A stretch of 64,000 nt of DNA from Casuarius casuarius (GCA_003342895.1 PTFA01000196.1:1203744-1267743); one strand, 5' to 3'. Positions 1 to 12,224 are shown, counted from the first letter of the stretch. The notes: a model not told the origin generated them from the sequence alone. Translations and numbers: made by a program.

Positions 1-640
1 CTATGCAAATGCTCTGAGAAAGGCAGAGAATCAGGGGTTAGGTTTGTGAAGTTCCTGCTGGACAGGGTTTTCAGTCGTGCGCTCAAGAACTGGGCACTTG
101 CAGGAAAGCATGGCTTTGGAGGCGTTATCTGCCTGGGAACAGCGCAAGGAGGCAGACATGGGCCAGGCACCCACCAGGATGCGGGGAGGAGAAGACCCAT
201 ACCAACACCAGACCTTGTTCCCTATCATCTTGCTCCAGGCTTTGCTGCTTGGGAGCTGCTTGCGCCGTGAGCCAGGAGCACTTGTGGCTCCTATGGACGT
301 ATTCACGCTCCCGTGATGCTTGCTCCCTGCTAGTGCAGCACTGGGGTACCTCCTCCCCGCTTGCGCTGCACGTGAGGATCCTGCTCCGTACCCCTTTGGA
401 GGCCAGATCTGCTCTTAACTCACCAGGATGTCAAAATATTGGTGCAGCAAAGGGATTCGGTCCCTCCATTGGGCTCGGGGAGATGCAGAAAGGCAGATCC
501 TTCTGTGCTGCTTTCCTGCCCCTAAAATCTGCAGAATCTGGCCCTGCCAGGGGAAAAAGATCATTTGGATGTTTTACTGCTGTTGTAAAGCTGCTACTTC
601 CCCCTCCCCCACCAGTCCTTAAAAAAAAAAAAAAAACCTT
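1..640. other. Unique DNA ending in a pyrimidine tract and poly(A)
   Basis: No gene is recognised. An octamer ATGCAAAT, the POU-factor site, lies at 3-10. A C/T tract at about 594-616 runs into 16 A residues at 621-636. Open frames on both strands here are short, overlap each other and resemble nothing known. Confidence 0.5.
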
Positions 641-965
641 GCTTAATTTGTCAGCTTGCAAATGGCTCCTAAATAACACAGCTGTCTTTGGCTCAATCGA
701 TCAAAGGGCTCTGCCCACGAGAACGGCGACGCGTTGCCGTCTTGGATTAACTTTGTTTCAGAGGAATTGGATGCTTTTTTTGTTTTTTTAAAATGATTCT
801 TTCTCCAGGTTGAGGACGAGCCAGATAACTGTATGCAACGAATCGATACTTTGCAGAACTGATAGAATATTAGCCAGGTTTAATAAACTTCATGCATGGC
901 TTCCTATTGTAGCTGTATATCAAAAGGAAAATAAATATATTGACTGGATCTGCTTACAATAGCAT
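641..965. promoter_or_regulatory. AT-rich conserved-type block with TCF/LEF-like sites
   Basis: The block is AT-rich between more GC-rich flanks. It holds ATCAAAGG at 700-707, a match to the TCF/LEF site, overlapping the palindrome ATCGAT. A second ATCAAAAGG-like site lies near 920, with TTTAATAAA-type strings between. Motif density and composition suggest a conserved noncoding element and possible enhancer. Conservation was not measured, and no open frame of note crosses it. Confidence 0.35.
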
Positions 966-1024
966 CTATAAGTCACCCTGTGAAATAAGCCAATTTTTCA
1001 AATGGTGATGTGAGGCCATGCTGA

Positions 1025-1115
1025 TCAGGGTGGAAAGGGATCATGCTCAGGACACCTGGGTCCTGTTCTTGCTGATTTGCTGCATGACCTTGAAATTTTC
1101 AGATATTTCTGTGGA
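1025..1115 (+). mobile_element. Decayed MIR-type SINE fragment
   Basis: The stretch follows the MIR order: a CACCTGGGTCCTGTTCTTGC-like segment (MIR 'acctgggtt...ctggctct') and then GCATGACCTTG (MIR 'tgtgtgaccttg'). Divergence is high and the ends are approximate. MIRs are ancient amniote SINEs. Confidence 0.5.
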
Positions 1116-2466
1116 GTTTATTTTGCCTCTTGTTTTCTAGAGCCTTGAGATGCTGAGGGCGTATTCCTTCATTAGCTCCATGTTCTGCCCCCTCTCCTGG
1201 TACCTGAAGATGCTGGGACCTGCTGGTGCTCCATTCCTCTGAGATGACTTCTAATGGTCTTCCCAGGTTCACCTTTTCGTCGTGGCTTTATTCCCTGGTA
1301 GTTCCTCTGCAGCTTTGGGATGCCAGGATTCATCTCTCACCTAATGCTGCTGGGGCTTATAGCCAGTAAGTGCTCCGAGATCCACTGCTGCACAGCAACA
1401 GGGAAGTAGTGCTAGGTAGGACTGACAGGCAAAAAACCTGTTGATGAGAAGAGACCAGATCCCGTTTGCTATTGCTTAAAATCGTTGAAATGTCAGCTGA
1501 TTTGCCTTTTGCATCTGCAGCTAAATACATTATATTCTGAGATTCAGGTTGAAATTGTAGCTCTTTGCCTTGCAAACTTCCCCTTTTGATGCTTCCCATA
1601 ATCCAGGCCTCCCTGCAGTAAACGAACAGAGCCATATGGAGCATCTAAGCTCACTTGCATTCATCTTCATTTGCCCTGGCTGTAATGGACAGTGGCCACA
1701 CAACTGTCCTTTGGAAATTACTAATGCAAGACCGTAACTGCTGCTCCATTGGTACTCCATCCATCTGCAGTGGAGAAACAGTTGCACATAATTGTACATG
1801 GCTTGAACACATTGCACTTAATCCTGCGTGCAGCTGCCTACCAGGGTGTCTGGCACGTAAAGGTCTGACGGCAGAGCAGGCCGGGCACTGCTGTCGATGG
1901 AGCCATATGGCACCAGGGCAAAGGACGGCCGCAGCGGCCCTCTGCGCCGCTTGCCCTGGGGCCTGCGTAGTGCCAGGGGATGGAGCAGCAGATGCGGTGC
2001 CTGTTTTAGATGCATCCGAGAGGCTGATGTGGGGTATGAAATTGGGTCGGCTCTTGTCTCAATGCTAGGAAGAAAGCGTCCATCCCTGGGTGAGAAAGGA
2101 TGTGTCCAGGACTGAAACTTGCTGCTTACTCCTGGGATTGGTGGGGGGAAAAGGGGTGGTTGACTCCTCTGGGATCAGTCCTCTTGATGCCTCCAGCTAA
2201 AACTGGAGGCAGAATGGCTGCTTCAACATGAGCACGTGCCACTTCGCCAGGACGTTTTGCAATTGCTTCACACGGGCAGTGGCAGAGGCTGCAGGCTGAC
2301 AGCGACCTGGCCACGGAGCAGGGATCCTTGCAGCCTTAGGACTCTGACAGTTCCCTCTTTAGCAGCTCGGCCGCTATCCCTTGCATTTCTTGCCTCGTGC
2401 CTGAACCCACTGCAGACCTTCCCTGCTGGTTTGCCTGGCACGTTCCTGGCAGCGGATCAGTGGCTG
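1116..2466. other. Unique DNA without a recognised feature
   Basis: Composition is balanced with modest CpG near 1,860-1,990. Several 60-137-codon open frames exist on both strands, overlap one another and have no recognisable domain. Nothing else was seen. Confidence 0.4.
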
Positions 2467-2545
2467 GTGTAAATCAGCGCAGCTCCCCCAACTTTGCGGA
2501 GCCAAGAGAGGGTCTGGCAATGGAGGATCTGGCCCCTGTTTTAAT
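2467..2545. repeat. Old amniote interspersed repeat fragment
   Basis: The segment begins GGTGTAAATCAGCGCAGCTC and ends GAGGATCTGGCCC. It resembles a repeat common in bird, turtle and crocodilian DNA ('gtgtaaatcagtgtagctcc ... gaggatctggccc'). The family name is not certain from memory. Similar fragments lie near 56,940, 57,560 and 58,380. Confidence 0.5.
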
Positions 2546-4370
2546 TACCGAGCTGTCAGTGCTTCCGCAGCTTGTTGACTGGAAGTGGCCCCTCCTTCAC
2601 CGTAACGTGGTGAACGATGGAGCAGTTTCCAGCCATGCATCTGCAAAGGGAAAATAAATGGGGAGGACGAACAAGTCATAGGTGGGTGTTATTGGCAGGG
2701 AGGTTAAGCATATAACATAATTTATTGTTTAAGTAACCTTGAAACAGCATTCACTGCGATAGCGATGCTGCACGGGCACTGCAGCGGGCAGCGAGGGAAG
2801 AGGGCTCCACTAAAGCGATGCTGTTAAGAAAGCACCGGCCGTCATTCATCATGCAGTTAACCCTGAAGCTAAACTTCACTTCAAAACACACATATTCCCC
2901 TCCTTTCTTTGCGCTCTCCATCTCTCTCCCTCCCCACCTGCCCGCCCCCAGCAGCCGTCGCTATTTCCAGGTCCCTCGGACGGCAGCGGGAGCCGTTCTG
3001 CAGGAGGTGGGAAATTCAGTGAGGGGGAGCGCGGCTGCGTCAAACGCCCAAGGGGCTGGGGACGGGCGAGCGCAGTGAGGGGGGGTCGGCCTGTGCGTTT
3101 CTGCACGCGTGCACATGCACTGCCTGCTCCGTCACGGGGTGCCACCAGGCCCCGGGCGCAGCCAGCTGCTGCTGCAGCAAACGTGACTCCTGTTGCCTTG
3201 CTGCAGAAGTCATCACTTACAGATCTGAATTTGAGGCAAATCTTGCATTTACACCACTAAAATGAATGTAGGTTTTGATTTTCTTTTTTTCCTTTTCCCT
3301 TTCTCTGCTGATGGCAGATGAAGAATTTGCTGCTGGGACCTCTCCAGCCCGGCTCCAGGGGCCCAGCACGTGTCTGAGCTTCCGCAGCCTGTCTCCAAAC
3401 CCGACCTCTGTCTTGTCTTGCTAGATGCATTTCTTGAGCTGCTCCTGTAGTTCTCAAGACAATAACAAAACCTCTAAAACTTGGAATTTCCCTCCTCCTT
3501 TAATGAAGATGAAGGGGGAAGTTATGTCCCTGCATGTAGAATAATTAGCAGTGTAGAAGTTTACTATATGTCTGTACACGGTGTGTGGAAGTCAGTTGTT
3601 ATCTTTGTTTTTCTAGAGGAAATGTGTGAGCTGATACTGTCGAGAGAAGAGGATTTTTCTGGGAGGGAGAAAGGGTGATGGATGTTGTCTCTGGGACTGG
3701 CAGGATCCGGTGAGCAGTTTCTGGCTTGGGCTCCACAGAAAATGTCTGTCTTGTGAACAGTCTCTGTTAAAACAAATCAAAGTCTTCCCTGGGTGTTCTG
3801 CAGTTTTTCTGATTTGAAATCCTTTTAATTTGGGAGAAGAGGAAAATAGTTTTAAGTTTCCATACTGCTGTGTTTGAAAACCCAAAATATCCTTTTTTTC
3901 GTCTGACATGGTGCTTTATTTTTGGTTCCCTTCTAGTAAAACATTGTTTTACACGTTACAAAATGCTGAAATCTGTTTCAAAACCGTTGGTGTCTTTATT
4001 AGTCTCTAAGATTCTCTCAGAACAGAAAAAAGCGTTTCCCATCCTGCTCTGTGTCAGCTAATGTGTGAGCAATCACAGTATGACATATTCACTGAGAAGC
4101 ATACACAAATTGAATCTCTACGTGTGGTTGTCAGGAAACAAAACATGTTCAATATCTGTTTCAAACACAATTTTGATTTTTAGAAAAGCTTTGTGGAGAA
4201 CTCAGCAACAAAGAAATACAAATGACTCCTGCAATTTGGGAACAGGTAAACAAGGCTTATAAAAATCCATGAAAACATTGTATAGATGTCTCTCGGGACA
4301 ATTTCTCACAGGCAAACTCATTTCCTCCCTCACCAAAGATGAGACCTGATCCAATTCCCCAAGATCTCAA
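2546..4370. other. Mixed DNA with two AT-rich conserved-type patches
   Basis: AT-rich motif-dense patches lie at about 2,700-2,890 and 3,880-4,300, the second with many short A/T runs and ATTTTGATTT-like strings. Between them are a pyrimidine-rich stretch (about 2,895-2,950) and a CpG-moderate stretch (2,980-3,180). No gene is recognised. Confidence 0.35.
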
Positions 4371-4726
4371 ACCCTGTTGAAGTCATTTGCGACTAGATCA
4401 CTCTGGGAGATCGTCGAGGTCTCTGAATTTGAGGTAGGCACCGTCCAAAGCTGCAGGGCTGAGCAGCAGTTCGAGAAAGCATCTTTCATCTCCTGGGTGG
4501 TCCTCAAGGCAGAGCCCTCGTCTCCGTTTCACCCCCTTTCCCAAACTCGGCATGTGCTGATGCCATTGCTTCTTCCAGCCAGGGATCTGCTCCATTTTCC
4601 ATGCTCCAAGGTAATTTTGCGAGGCTGCTCTGTTCCTGCATGCCAGTTAAAAACTTTCTCCCAGGCAGGTCTTCTTCCATGGGGCATTCGTGATCCTGTG
4701 AGGTTTGAGTAATAAATCTCCTTGCC

Positions 4727-5119
4727 TGTCTAACTTTCCTTCCGGGGGAGGCTGCTGGTGTAAAATCTCAGCCGTTCGTCAATGTGGAAGCAGCTGACAA
4801 ACAGCTCTTTTGCTAATTCGTTCCAGATGGGGCCAAGCCAGCAGCTTGCCAAGGAGTCTTCCCCCGCGGAGTCCTGCACCCTCCCCGGCTCGCCCTCGCC
4901 CGGGCCCTGCTGCCGCGACATCTCCGGGCGCAGCGAGGCTCCTGGTCGCAGCAGCCCGTAGCACGTGCCAGCTCCGTGGAGGTACGTCCGCCCCGCAAAC
5001 ACCATGACCCAGCAAAGGAATCCGGGGCACCCCCAGACTAACAAACCCGGCTGTCTTCTCTTGGTTTCTCTACCCGCGTGGTTGGGAGCTCCCGGGCCAG
5101 AGAGCTGCCCTTGACTCAT
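4727..5119 (-). other. Open reading frame of unknown status, minus strand
   Basis: A 129-codon frame runs on the minus strand and ends in ...WNELAKELFVSCFHIDERLRFY..., which reads more like protein than most frames here. The N-terminal half lies in a CpG-rich patch (about 4,840-5,000) where two other minus frames and one plus frame are also open, so part of its length is expected by chance. No family, signal peptide or domain is recognised and no convincing splice-site pair bounds it. It may be a chance frame or part of an exon. Confidence 0.15.
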
Positions 5120-6520
5120 TTAACACCCTGCATCCGGAAACCCGCAGGAACGGGCTCTCCTGGGAAAGGGGAACGAGTTAGGGACTTGGGAGTTTCCCAT
5201 GTCCCAGCAGCAAAGGAGGATGAGATTCCTATTTAAAGCCAGATATCTCAGGAGGACTTTGACATCTAGATCATCCCCCGGCTCTGGGGCAGGTTTGGTT
5301 CTGGACTCACTGGGAGAAGCAATAAACGGGGTCGTGTGCCTCGGCCTTCAGCAGCTCTCTGCAGCAGCAGGTCAGGAGGGGCAGAGGCGGCCCAGGACGG
5401 CGGCGGGCAGCGCTGGGCCCCCCGCGCCGTGCCGCACCGCGACGGGGCAGGGAGCTGCGCGCAGCCCGGCTCGCGTTGCTGCGACGAGAACATCACACCG
5501 GCTTGAGAGAATGACCACGCTGCCCTGTGGCCAGACCAGAGCTGGTGTGCCAGGCAAGACATGGCTTATACATAAAAAAGGGAATTCTTTACCGAGGCTG
5601 CAGGACATAAACAGATGCTGCTGTTTGATGCAGGACAGAAGGGACTGAGTCGCTGAGTGCAACCCCTGTGGTCACGAGCTCTCTCGGCCTTATAATCCTT
5701 TTCCATAAACCCATCGTGCTCCATCCTAGAGGAGTTAGGATTTTGGTCCTGTTATTCCCCTGGGGATCCTGATGCAGAGCTTTAGCACCTCAACTGTGCT
5801 CTGCCGTAGGGACATCTTGGTGTTCCCAGCCTGCATTTATTCACATCCACTTCTTGCGCAGGCAACATCTGTCACGTCCCTCCCCTGCCCCACTGCTCAC
5901 CGGTGGCTGGGGACAAGGGCGTCCGTTCTGGTCCCCAGCTCCTTTTCCTTGGGCTGCCTAGGCCACACTCTTTTCTGGGTGCCAGCAGCACTCCGCACCC
6001 TGCATCCAAACATGCCTCTGCCCCACGTCGGAGGTGCCTGCAGCGACGTGAGAAAGCTGGCCACGGCGCGTGTTGGCATGTCCCAGGCATCTGGTCCGCT
6101 TGCTCTCTGCTCCTGTGCCGTGGAAAACCTCCCTTCAAAGAGAGGCGAACGAGGAGGCAGCCAGGAGCTGGCAAGCCCCCAAAAATGCTGGTACACAAAA
6201 CCCACCCGGCCGCGCACGTTCCCCAGCTGCGCGCCCGGGGAGAGCGTGCTGCGGGTCGGCCTGGCTGCCGCGGGTGGCCCGGGAGCAGCATCCGGCCTCT
6301 GGGGAACACAAAACCGGCAGCGGAGGCTGAAAAAGCGCAGGTTTTTCCTCCCCCGTTTCTGCTCCCTTCTCCTGACTGCTCCTCTTTCCTGGCACAGCGG
6401 GCGGCTGTCCCTGCCGGCTCTCCGCAGCCGGATCGTGCGGAGGCAGCCGCTGGCGTGCACCCCGCGCGGCCCGTTAGCGCGTGCCGGGTTTCCTGCTAGC
6501 GTGGGTCTTCTCAGGTTGTG
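5120..6520. other. GC- and CpG-rich DNA, no recognised gene
   Basis: CpG-dense patches lie near 5,380-5,490 and 6,200-6,500. A short AT-rich piece with TATTTAAAG occurs near 5,230. Open frames up to 249 codons on both strands overlap in several phases, as expected for stop-poor GC-rich sequence. None carries a known domain. Confidence 0.4.
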
Positions 6521-8035
6521 AGAAAAGCAGGTCAAGCAAACAAGTGCGTGGCTGCCTTTCAGCCAAGCTGTTTTGTGCAGTTCTCCGGCAAAGAGATTTC
6601 CCTCTATTATATAGAGTTACTAGAGTGGCCAGAGCTGCAAAGAAAGGATTTAAAAGCATCCATGAGTTTTGGAATTGAGATCAAGTCCTCCTGCTTTAGG
6701 GCATAAGCTAAACTCTAAGGAGGGACAAGATGGAAATTTTCCTTTGAGCAGTTTATGCTGTAACTTTGAATAAGGTTTTGATTCAGTGGGTGGGTTTTTG
6801 CAGCTTTGCCTGCAGCAGCCGTTGCTATGGGCTATCAGAGATAGGAGACTTGGCTGATCTGACCAAGGGATCTCTCAAATATCCGCTTTCCGTTGCACAG
6901 GGAGGAGTGTGCAGGGAGAAGGGGGATGCGTGTGGTTCACGGGGGGCCATGCGGTATGGCCCGAGGTGCCCGGCCTGCAGGGAGGACCGGACTGCGGACC
7001 CTTCGGCTGCTGTGGCAGCCTTGCCCTGGTCCGCGTCCGGCGGTCCTGCATCCCTGTGTTATGTTAGGACGTAACATAGCACGGTCTCAAGGCCCTTTTC
7101 AAAGGTACTTCAGTAATTCTCATCATCCCCAGTGCAGGGACCACAGGCCAGCTCTCAGGAGATTTTGGCTTCTTTCCAGGCCAAAATTTCAGTCTTCTGC
7201 TGATGCTTTCTTTCAGCTGAAGGAAGAAGGAGGCTGAGTTTTGCTTGGATTGTCCCTGGCAAAAGGAGAAAGCGCCCACACACTCCGTGTGCTCTGCAGG
7301 CTGATCCAAAGCCTGGTGGATGCATTCCCCTCGGCTTCGATGCACTTTGAATTTCAGCCTGCGATACTGAAGGTATCACCGCTGCACCGAATAACTTGCG
7401 CTGCTGGTTCAGCACTGCAGTGACCTAATGGTGCTGGTAGTTTGTGATCTGTCTCATTTATTTGCATTCCTAGAAGACGGTGTTTCCTGAGCTCTACCTG
7501 CAAGTCTGGAAGCGGGAGAAGAGGCAAACGCGGACGTGACCCCATCAGAGTCCTCCTGGGCTGCCAGAATGGATCTGCCCTAGAGATGGAGAGCAATACA
7601 GAGTCACCCACACAAATGCTTCCCCTTTCAAGCGTGCGGTTGTCCTCATGCAACTCGCAAAGTGATTTTTTCCCCCCCCACACCAACTCAGCGGTTGGAG
7701 ATGTTTCCTCCTGCCCTCAAACTTGAGCTCTAACTTGGGTGGTTTTGCTCCAGCAAATGACAAGACGAAGCAGCTGATTGCAGCCGGAGTGCCTGCTCTC
7801 GCAGCGATGGTCCAAGCAAGTCGATGGCATTAGGTAAAGCAGGAAACATTTCCTGAAGACCTGAGGTGAGGACAGCGGCTGCCTTGGTGTTCCTGGCTTT
7901 GCCAGCTCAGTTCGCCGCAGGTCTGCTGTTGTGGTTTATTCTAGCAGGCCCGCAGGCATGCTAAATGCCTCCACGCTGGATCTTTCTGCTTGAAGTGATG
8001 TTATTTTGGCAAAGCGTTTTCCTCTGGAGCGGGAG
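6521..8035. other. Unique DNA with a small inverted repeat
   Basis: The stretch is moderately GC-rich and lacks a recognised gene or repeat. A perfect inverted repeat (TATGTTA at 7,060-7,066 and TAACATA at 7,072-7,078, 5-base spacer) is the only distinct structure noticed. Confidence 0.4.
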
Positions 8036-8725
8036 CGTGGATAGCCGGAGTTGGCAGATAGGTTGGATGTGCCACCCATGCTGCGTTTTCGACGGCGCCG
8101 GGGCGGCAGCCGTCACGGCTCGGGTTAGAGAGGGCTCCGAGATGTTTTTCCTTCACGACGAGCAGGCACGCGCTGCCAGGCTGACTGCTGCCTCGAGACA
8201 GTGTGTGTATTTGTTAACTTTTGGCAAAGTTACTCCTGGTTTGCGCTGCTGCGAGGTGATGAAAAATAGGCCCTTCCGGGGATAAAAGCGTTCTTGCTTC
8301 GGATTGAGGGAAGCGATGCCAAGCGTGACAAAAGCAAAGACCCCCAGGAAAAAACGCCCTGTGCAGGCATCTTCCAAGCGTCTGAGACCCGACCGGGGGG
8401 AGCTGGGCTCCGTGCTGAGATGTGCTGGCACCAAACCGCGCGGGAACGTGGCCGGAGGAGCTGCGGGAACCGCAGTGGTTAAACACGGCTTTGCGGGTCT
8501 GGGAACACCCCGTTTCACACCGTGCCCACGCTGAACTGTGATCCTTCGGTAACCGGGGACGCGCGGCTGTTGGACCGGGCGACGTGTTCACCGCGACGCG
8601 TCTCTGCCTGCGGAAGCGGCATTTACAGGGTTTGGTTAATTTGGCTTTCCTGACCCGATTCCTGGGCTGTCGTGCCGTCCCGTGGCTCTCCAGGCGCCTG
8701 CGCACGTCCCACGCAGTCTCCCCCG
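8036..8725. promoter_or_regulatory. CpG-island-like block
   Basis: CpG dinucleotides are dense across most of the block (for example around 8,090-8,120, 8,390-8,470 and 8,545-8,610). It could be a promoter-type CpG island, but no TATA, donor site or recognisable first exon was picked out, so orientation is unknown. Confidence 0.45.
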
Positions 8726-8779
8726 CATCAGTTCACCCTCTCCTTAAGGAATTTAGACAAAAACAGCCCAAATAAAACC

Positions 8780-8935
8780 CTCTTACTAACTTCGCCAGGG
8801 TGTTTGGAGAATTAATTAGCAGTTGGTGGAATGCACTGAGATCATCGGATGAAAGCAGCTATAGATATGCAAAGCAGCGTCATTATGCAAAGATAAAATT
8901 TAGAACCGCTGCAAAATAAGTGTTGGAATGGATGT
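8780..8935. promoter_or_regulatory. AT-rich conserved-type block with homeodomain/POU-like sites
   Basis: The block holds AATTAATTAG (homeodomain core), two ATGCAAAG strings close to the POU octamer, and CTATAGATATGCAAAG. It sits between two CpG-rich blocks, the alternating pattern seen through 24 kb. This suggests an enhancer-type conserved noncoding element. Confidence 0.45.
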
Positions 8936-9174
8936 ATGGTGGCGCGTGCCGGCTCCGCTCGCCTCCCGGGCCCTCCCGTTCGACCACCTGGTGATCCCAA
9001 AGGAAACGGGAGGAAAAGGAGATTTATGGGGGAAGCGTGGAAGCGCAGAAGCAAGGTCTTAAAATCAGATTCAGAAACAAAACAGAGAAGGCCTGAAAGA
9101 AAAGAGAGAACTTTTCCCCCTCATCTCTTGGAGGTCTATAAACACGTGTGCACGTGCTGTACGCTGCAATCCAA

Positions 9175-9465
9175 CGAAAAGCCGGAGTCAGGTTTTAAAT
9201 TACTCACAGTTTATTTGTTATTTTTGAAGGCAAAATTAGTTGGNGGGGGAAGAAAAGAATTCCAGGTATAATTTAGAAAGAAAAACGGCTGCNAAGGGAC
9301 ACACTCCATCAACTAATTAAACATGTAACAGAGGNGCAATATTCCCAATTAACTACAGAAGTGTCCTTCCACTTCTAATTGCTGACAGTTTCTTTTGGTG
9401 CCTGCGCGCAGATTAATCGTCTGCAATGGGCGGCTGGTTAGCTTGATAATGTAATGCTCGAAGAG
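9175..9465. promoter_or_regulatory. AT-rich conserved-type block
   Basis: The block is AT-rich with repeated TAATTA-type cores (AACTAATTAAAC near 9,314, CAATTAACTAC near 9,350, CTTCTAATTGC near 9,374). Three isolated N bases (9,244, 9,293, 9,335) interrupt it. It is flanked by CpG-rich DNA on its right. Confidence 0.4.
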
Positions 9466-9499
9466 GACGCGGTAACTCTTTTTTTCTCTTTTTTTATTC

Positions 9500-10215
9500 T
9501 AAATAGTAGCTGGGACCACCAGGTAACCGGTTTAGCGCCGCAGCGGGGAACGCCGCCGGACGCGCCGGTGCAGGGGAGCAGCGGAGGAGGCAGAGGGGCG
9601 AGCGGAGCTGCCGGCAGGCGGGCAGCCGCGTCCCGTCCCGGGCATCGCCACTCCTGATTTTTTTCCCTTTTTTTTTTCTTTTTTGCTGGCGTGGGAAGGG
9701 CTGGGCCAGGAGGCTGAGTGTGCAATTCGANCCCAGGCTTCCCACCTCCCTCGCCGCTCTTGGCAGCTGAGGTCTGCTCGCTGGAGCCGAGGGATTCCCG
9801 GGCTTTCGTCCTCTGCCGGCTGTCGGCTCTCGGGTATGAGATGAAGTCAGCTCCTTCCTCCCTCTCGCCCTGCGCTGCCACCCTCTCCCCAGCACAGGGA
9901 GCAGCCCCGAACCTTTCTCCCCGCTGCTTTCCCTTTGCTTTCCCTTTTCCCGTCTCTCTCCCGGGTTGTTAGGCGAGGAGCTGAGCTGAGCCCGGTCCAG
10001 GAGCAGCACTTGCAGGAACTGGANAAGGAGCAGGATTTTTTGCTCTCATCCCTCCCGCGGGCTGGGAGAGCTCCTTGGGGAGCTGCAGGGACGTTTCTCC
10101 CCGGCTGCCTTGACATGATCTTATCCTTCCTCCGTCCGTCGGGGCTCCTCGGACGCCGGCAAGCGCTCGCGTGAGGGCGGCAACTTGTGCAGCACCTTGC
10201 GCAGCGGGGCCCCAA
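9500..10215. promoter_or_regulatory. CpG-island-like block
   Basis: CpG-dense sequence with a T-rich pyrimidine tract at about 9,657-9,686. Open frames run on both strands (up to 171 codons) but are interrupted by N calls and overlap in phase, so none is called as a gene. Confidence 0.45.
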
Positions 10216-10224
10216 CTGGAGCTA

Positions 10225-10385
10225 ACAGCACTACTAAGAAAAGTGTTTTATGAAGCGAACAGTAATGAAATCCTCTTATTTCAGCTATGCATCATCACAT
10301 GGCTCCTTTAATGTCACAGTTAGGAGAGATGATTAGATTCTGTAGTTGCTGCTGGTGCTACTGTATTTTCCGACCGCCTCCGCCT
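10225..10385. promoter_or_regulatory. AT-rich conserved-type block
   Basis: A low-GC block inserted between two CpG-rich blocks. It holds AGCTATGCATCATCACATGG, TTTAATGTCACAG and GATGATTAGATT. Composition and position suggest a conserved noncoding element. Confidence 0.4.
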
Positions 10386-11395
10386 GTGAAGCCGAGTTTC
10401 CGTGGTTACCGCGGCCGGGTCTCCGAGCGGCAGAAAAATTAGAATCATTAAAAAAGAAAAAAGCAGGCGGCCTGATCAAAAGTGNTCGGAAATAGCTCCT
10501 TTTGCAAAGCAGGCACTCGCGGGTCCAGGTCTCCCAAAAAAACCCTGCTGGCGAGGCTCATCCCAGCTCAGCGGGGGCAGGACCGAGGCTCCTGGGGATT
10601 TTATCCAGCCCCGAAGCCGCGGGGGGCGAGTGTTCGCGTTGCAGGGGTACCGACCACGGCAGGGTTCAGTCTGTCCCTCTTCTTTTTTAATCATTCTTCC
10701 TATTGGGATAAATTTTGAAAAGCTGGAAGGCCAAGGGGGGAGCGTGCCCGCAGTCCCACCCTGGCCCTTCCCCTCGCGTCCCTGCCGTCACCCTTCAAGC
10801 CACCGTCGCGGGGACGAGGCCGCTTTCCATCCATCCCCTCGGAGGAGCTGCCGTGCCGTGCGGGAGCCCCGCGTCCCTCGCCGGCTCGGGAGTGACATCT
10901 CTAGGCGAGAGCTCGCCAGCTCCCGGCGGGAACGCCGCTGCTCCGAGCGCCGGGGGAAGCGGGGGGATCCTCTCGCCGTAGGAGCCCCCGCGGGGGTTTT
11001 TCTCCTGTTCTCGTAGGTAGCGGGGGNAAAAAAAAGGCTTTTATTATTTTTTCATTTTCTGCGACACCTGCAGTGGTGAACGGGCCTGCAAAGCGCGTGT
11101 AGGAGCGCGTGCCTCCTGCGCTCGCTCTCCTCTCATCCCAAGAACGTTTTTCTCATCAAAGCCCGCAGATCCCAGACACGCCGTAAGATATTTTTAATCA
11201 TCTTCTGTCACGACGTTTCCAAGTTCGAGGAGCCTGGGCCCGGCGGAGGGAAGGCTATTTATTCCCCCGTGTTCAAAACACCCTGGCAGTCCTTTTAACT
11301 ACGGTCCCTTCTCCCGGCCCCGCTCGGGATGAGCGGACGGATTCCCGCGGTTTCCTTCCCCGGCCCCTCGCGCCTCCTCCGCCGCCTCCCTCTTC
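10386..11395. promoter_or_regulatory. CpG-island-like block
   Basis: CpG-dense, especially 10,560-10,980 and 11,280-11,395, with a T/A-rich gap near 11,030-11,065. A 204-codon plus frame (10,402-11,016) crosses an N and overlaps other open frames. It has no recognisable domain and is not called. Confidence 0.4.
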
Positions 11396-11399
11396 CCCG

Positions 11400-11648
11400 G
11401 ACACGGATAACGTGCGCAATTGCAAATATCACAACTTGGCAAATAAATATTACAAGATTCAATAAGGCAGAGCTGCGTTTGCAAGTCTGAGGCTAATTTA
11501 ATAAATGATGGCAGGAGCTTTAAAACACGGCGCCTATTTAAAGAGCACAACGCCGATCTCTGGAAGGAGCCGCGAAGTGGGCTGAATCTTCTAAGGGCTT
11601 TAAATGAATCCTTTTCCTCTAAAACTCTGAAAATTAAAATCCTCTGGA
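11400..11648. promoter_or_regulatory. AT-rich conserved-type block
   Basis: The block contains GCAATTGCAAATATCACAAC, AATAAATATTACAAG, GGCTAATTTAATAAATGATG and GCCTATTTAAAG. It is sharply more AT-rich than the CpG-dense DNA on both sides. Confidence 0.45.
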
Positions 11649-12000
11649 GCTCGCTTGTGCTCGGCTCCGTCAGAGCAGACGTAAGCNGAGCGCGGCTCCG
11701 GCCTCGCGGGGGATGCCGGGGGCCATTCCCGGGCTCGAGGAGACGAGGAGGGGGAAAAGGGAGGAAAATTGGGGTGGGAGAGCGTTTGAGACCCGTTTAT
11801 TTTGGAGCACTCGAGGAGGCGTTACCCTCGGCTTTTCCGCTTGCTCCCGCGCGACCGTCCCACCCCGGAGGCGTCGCGGCCGCCTTCGCTCCGGGCAGGA
11901 GCCTCGGGGATCCCGANGGGCCTCCCGGCTCCACGCGCGACCCCGTCTGCGCAGCCCGTAAANCTCGGCACCGCCGGGGGAGACGCCAGGACGGCCTTAC
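11649..12000. promoter_or_regulatory. CpG-island-like block
   Basis: CpG-dense sequence with N bases at 11,687, 11,917 and 11,963. A 378-codon plus-strand frame starts in it at 11,802 but has no domain and crosses a minisatellite, so it is treated as chance. Confidence 0.45.
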
Positions 12001-12063
12001 ACAAACTTATATCAGTTTATACATTTTATGCATATATGGTTATTAACACTTATACGTTATACC
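12001..12063. other. Short AT-rich island within CpG-dense DNA
   Basis: About 60 bases are nearly all A/T, including TTTATGCATATATGG, with an abrupt edge to GC-rich DNA on each side. It may be a small regulatory core or a relic; nothing more can be said. Confidence 0.35.
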
Positions 12064-12224
12064 GCGGGGTACGTCGGCACGAGCGGCAGAGGCCTCGGCT
12101 TCAAACCTTCAAGCAGAAGCCGAATTCCCGCTGCGAGGGCGATGCTCCGGCAGGCCGGCGTGCCAGGCGGCTCGCCACCGCGGCGATTCGCCTCGAGGAG
12201 CATCGACCTGCTGCCGCCTTGCCG

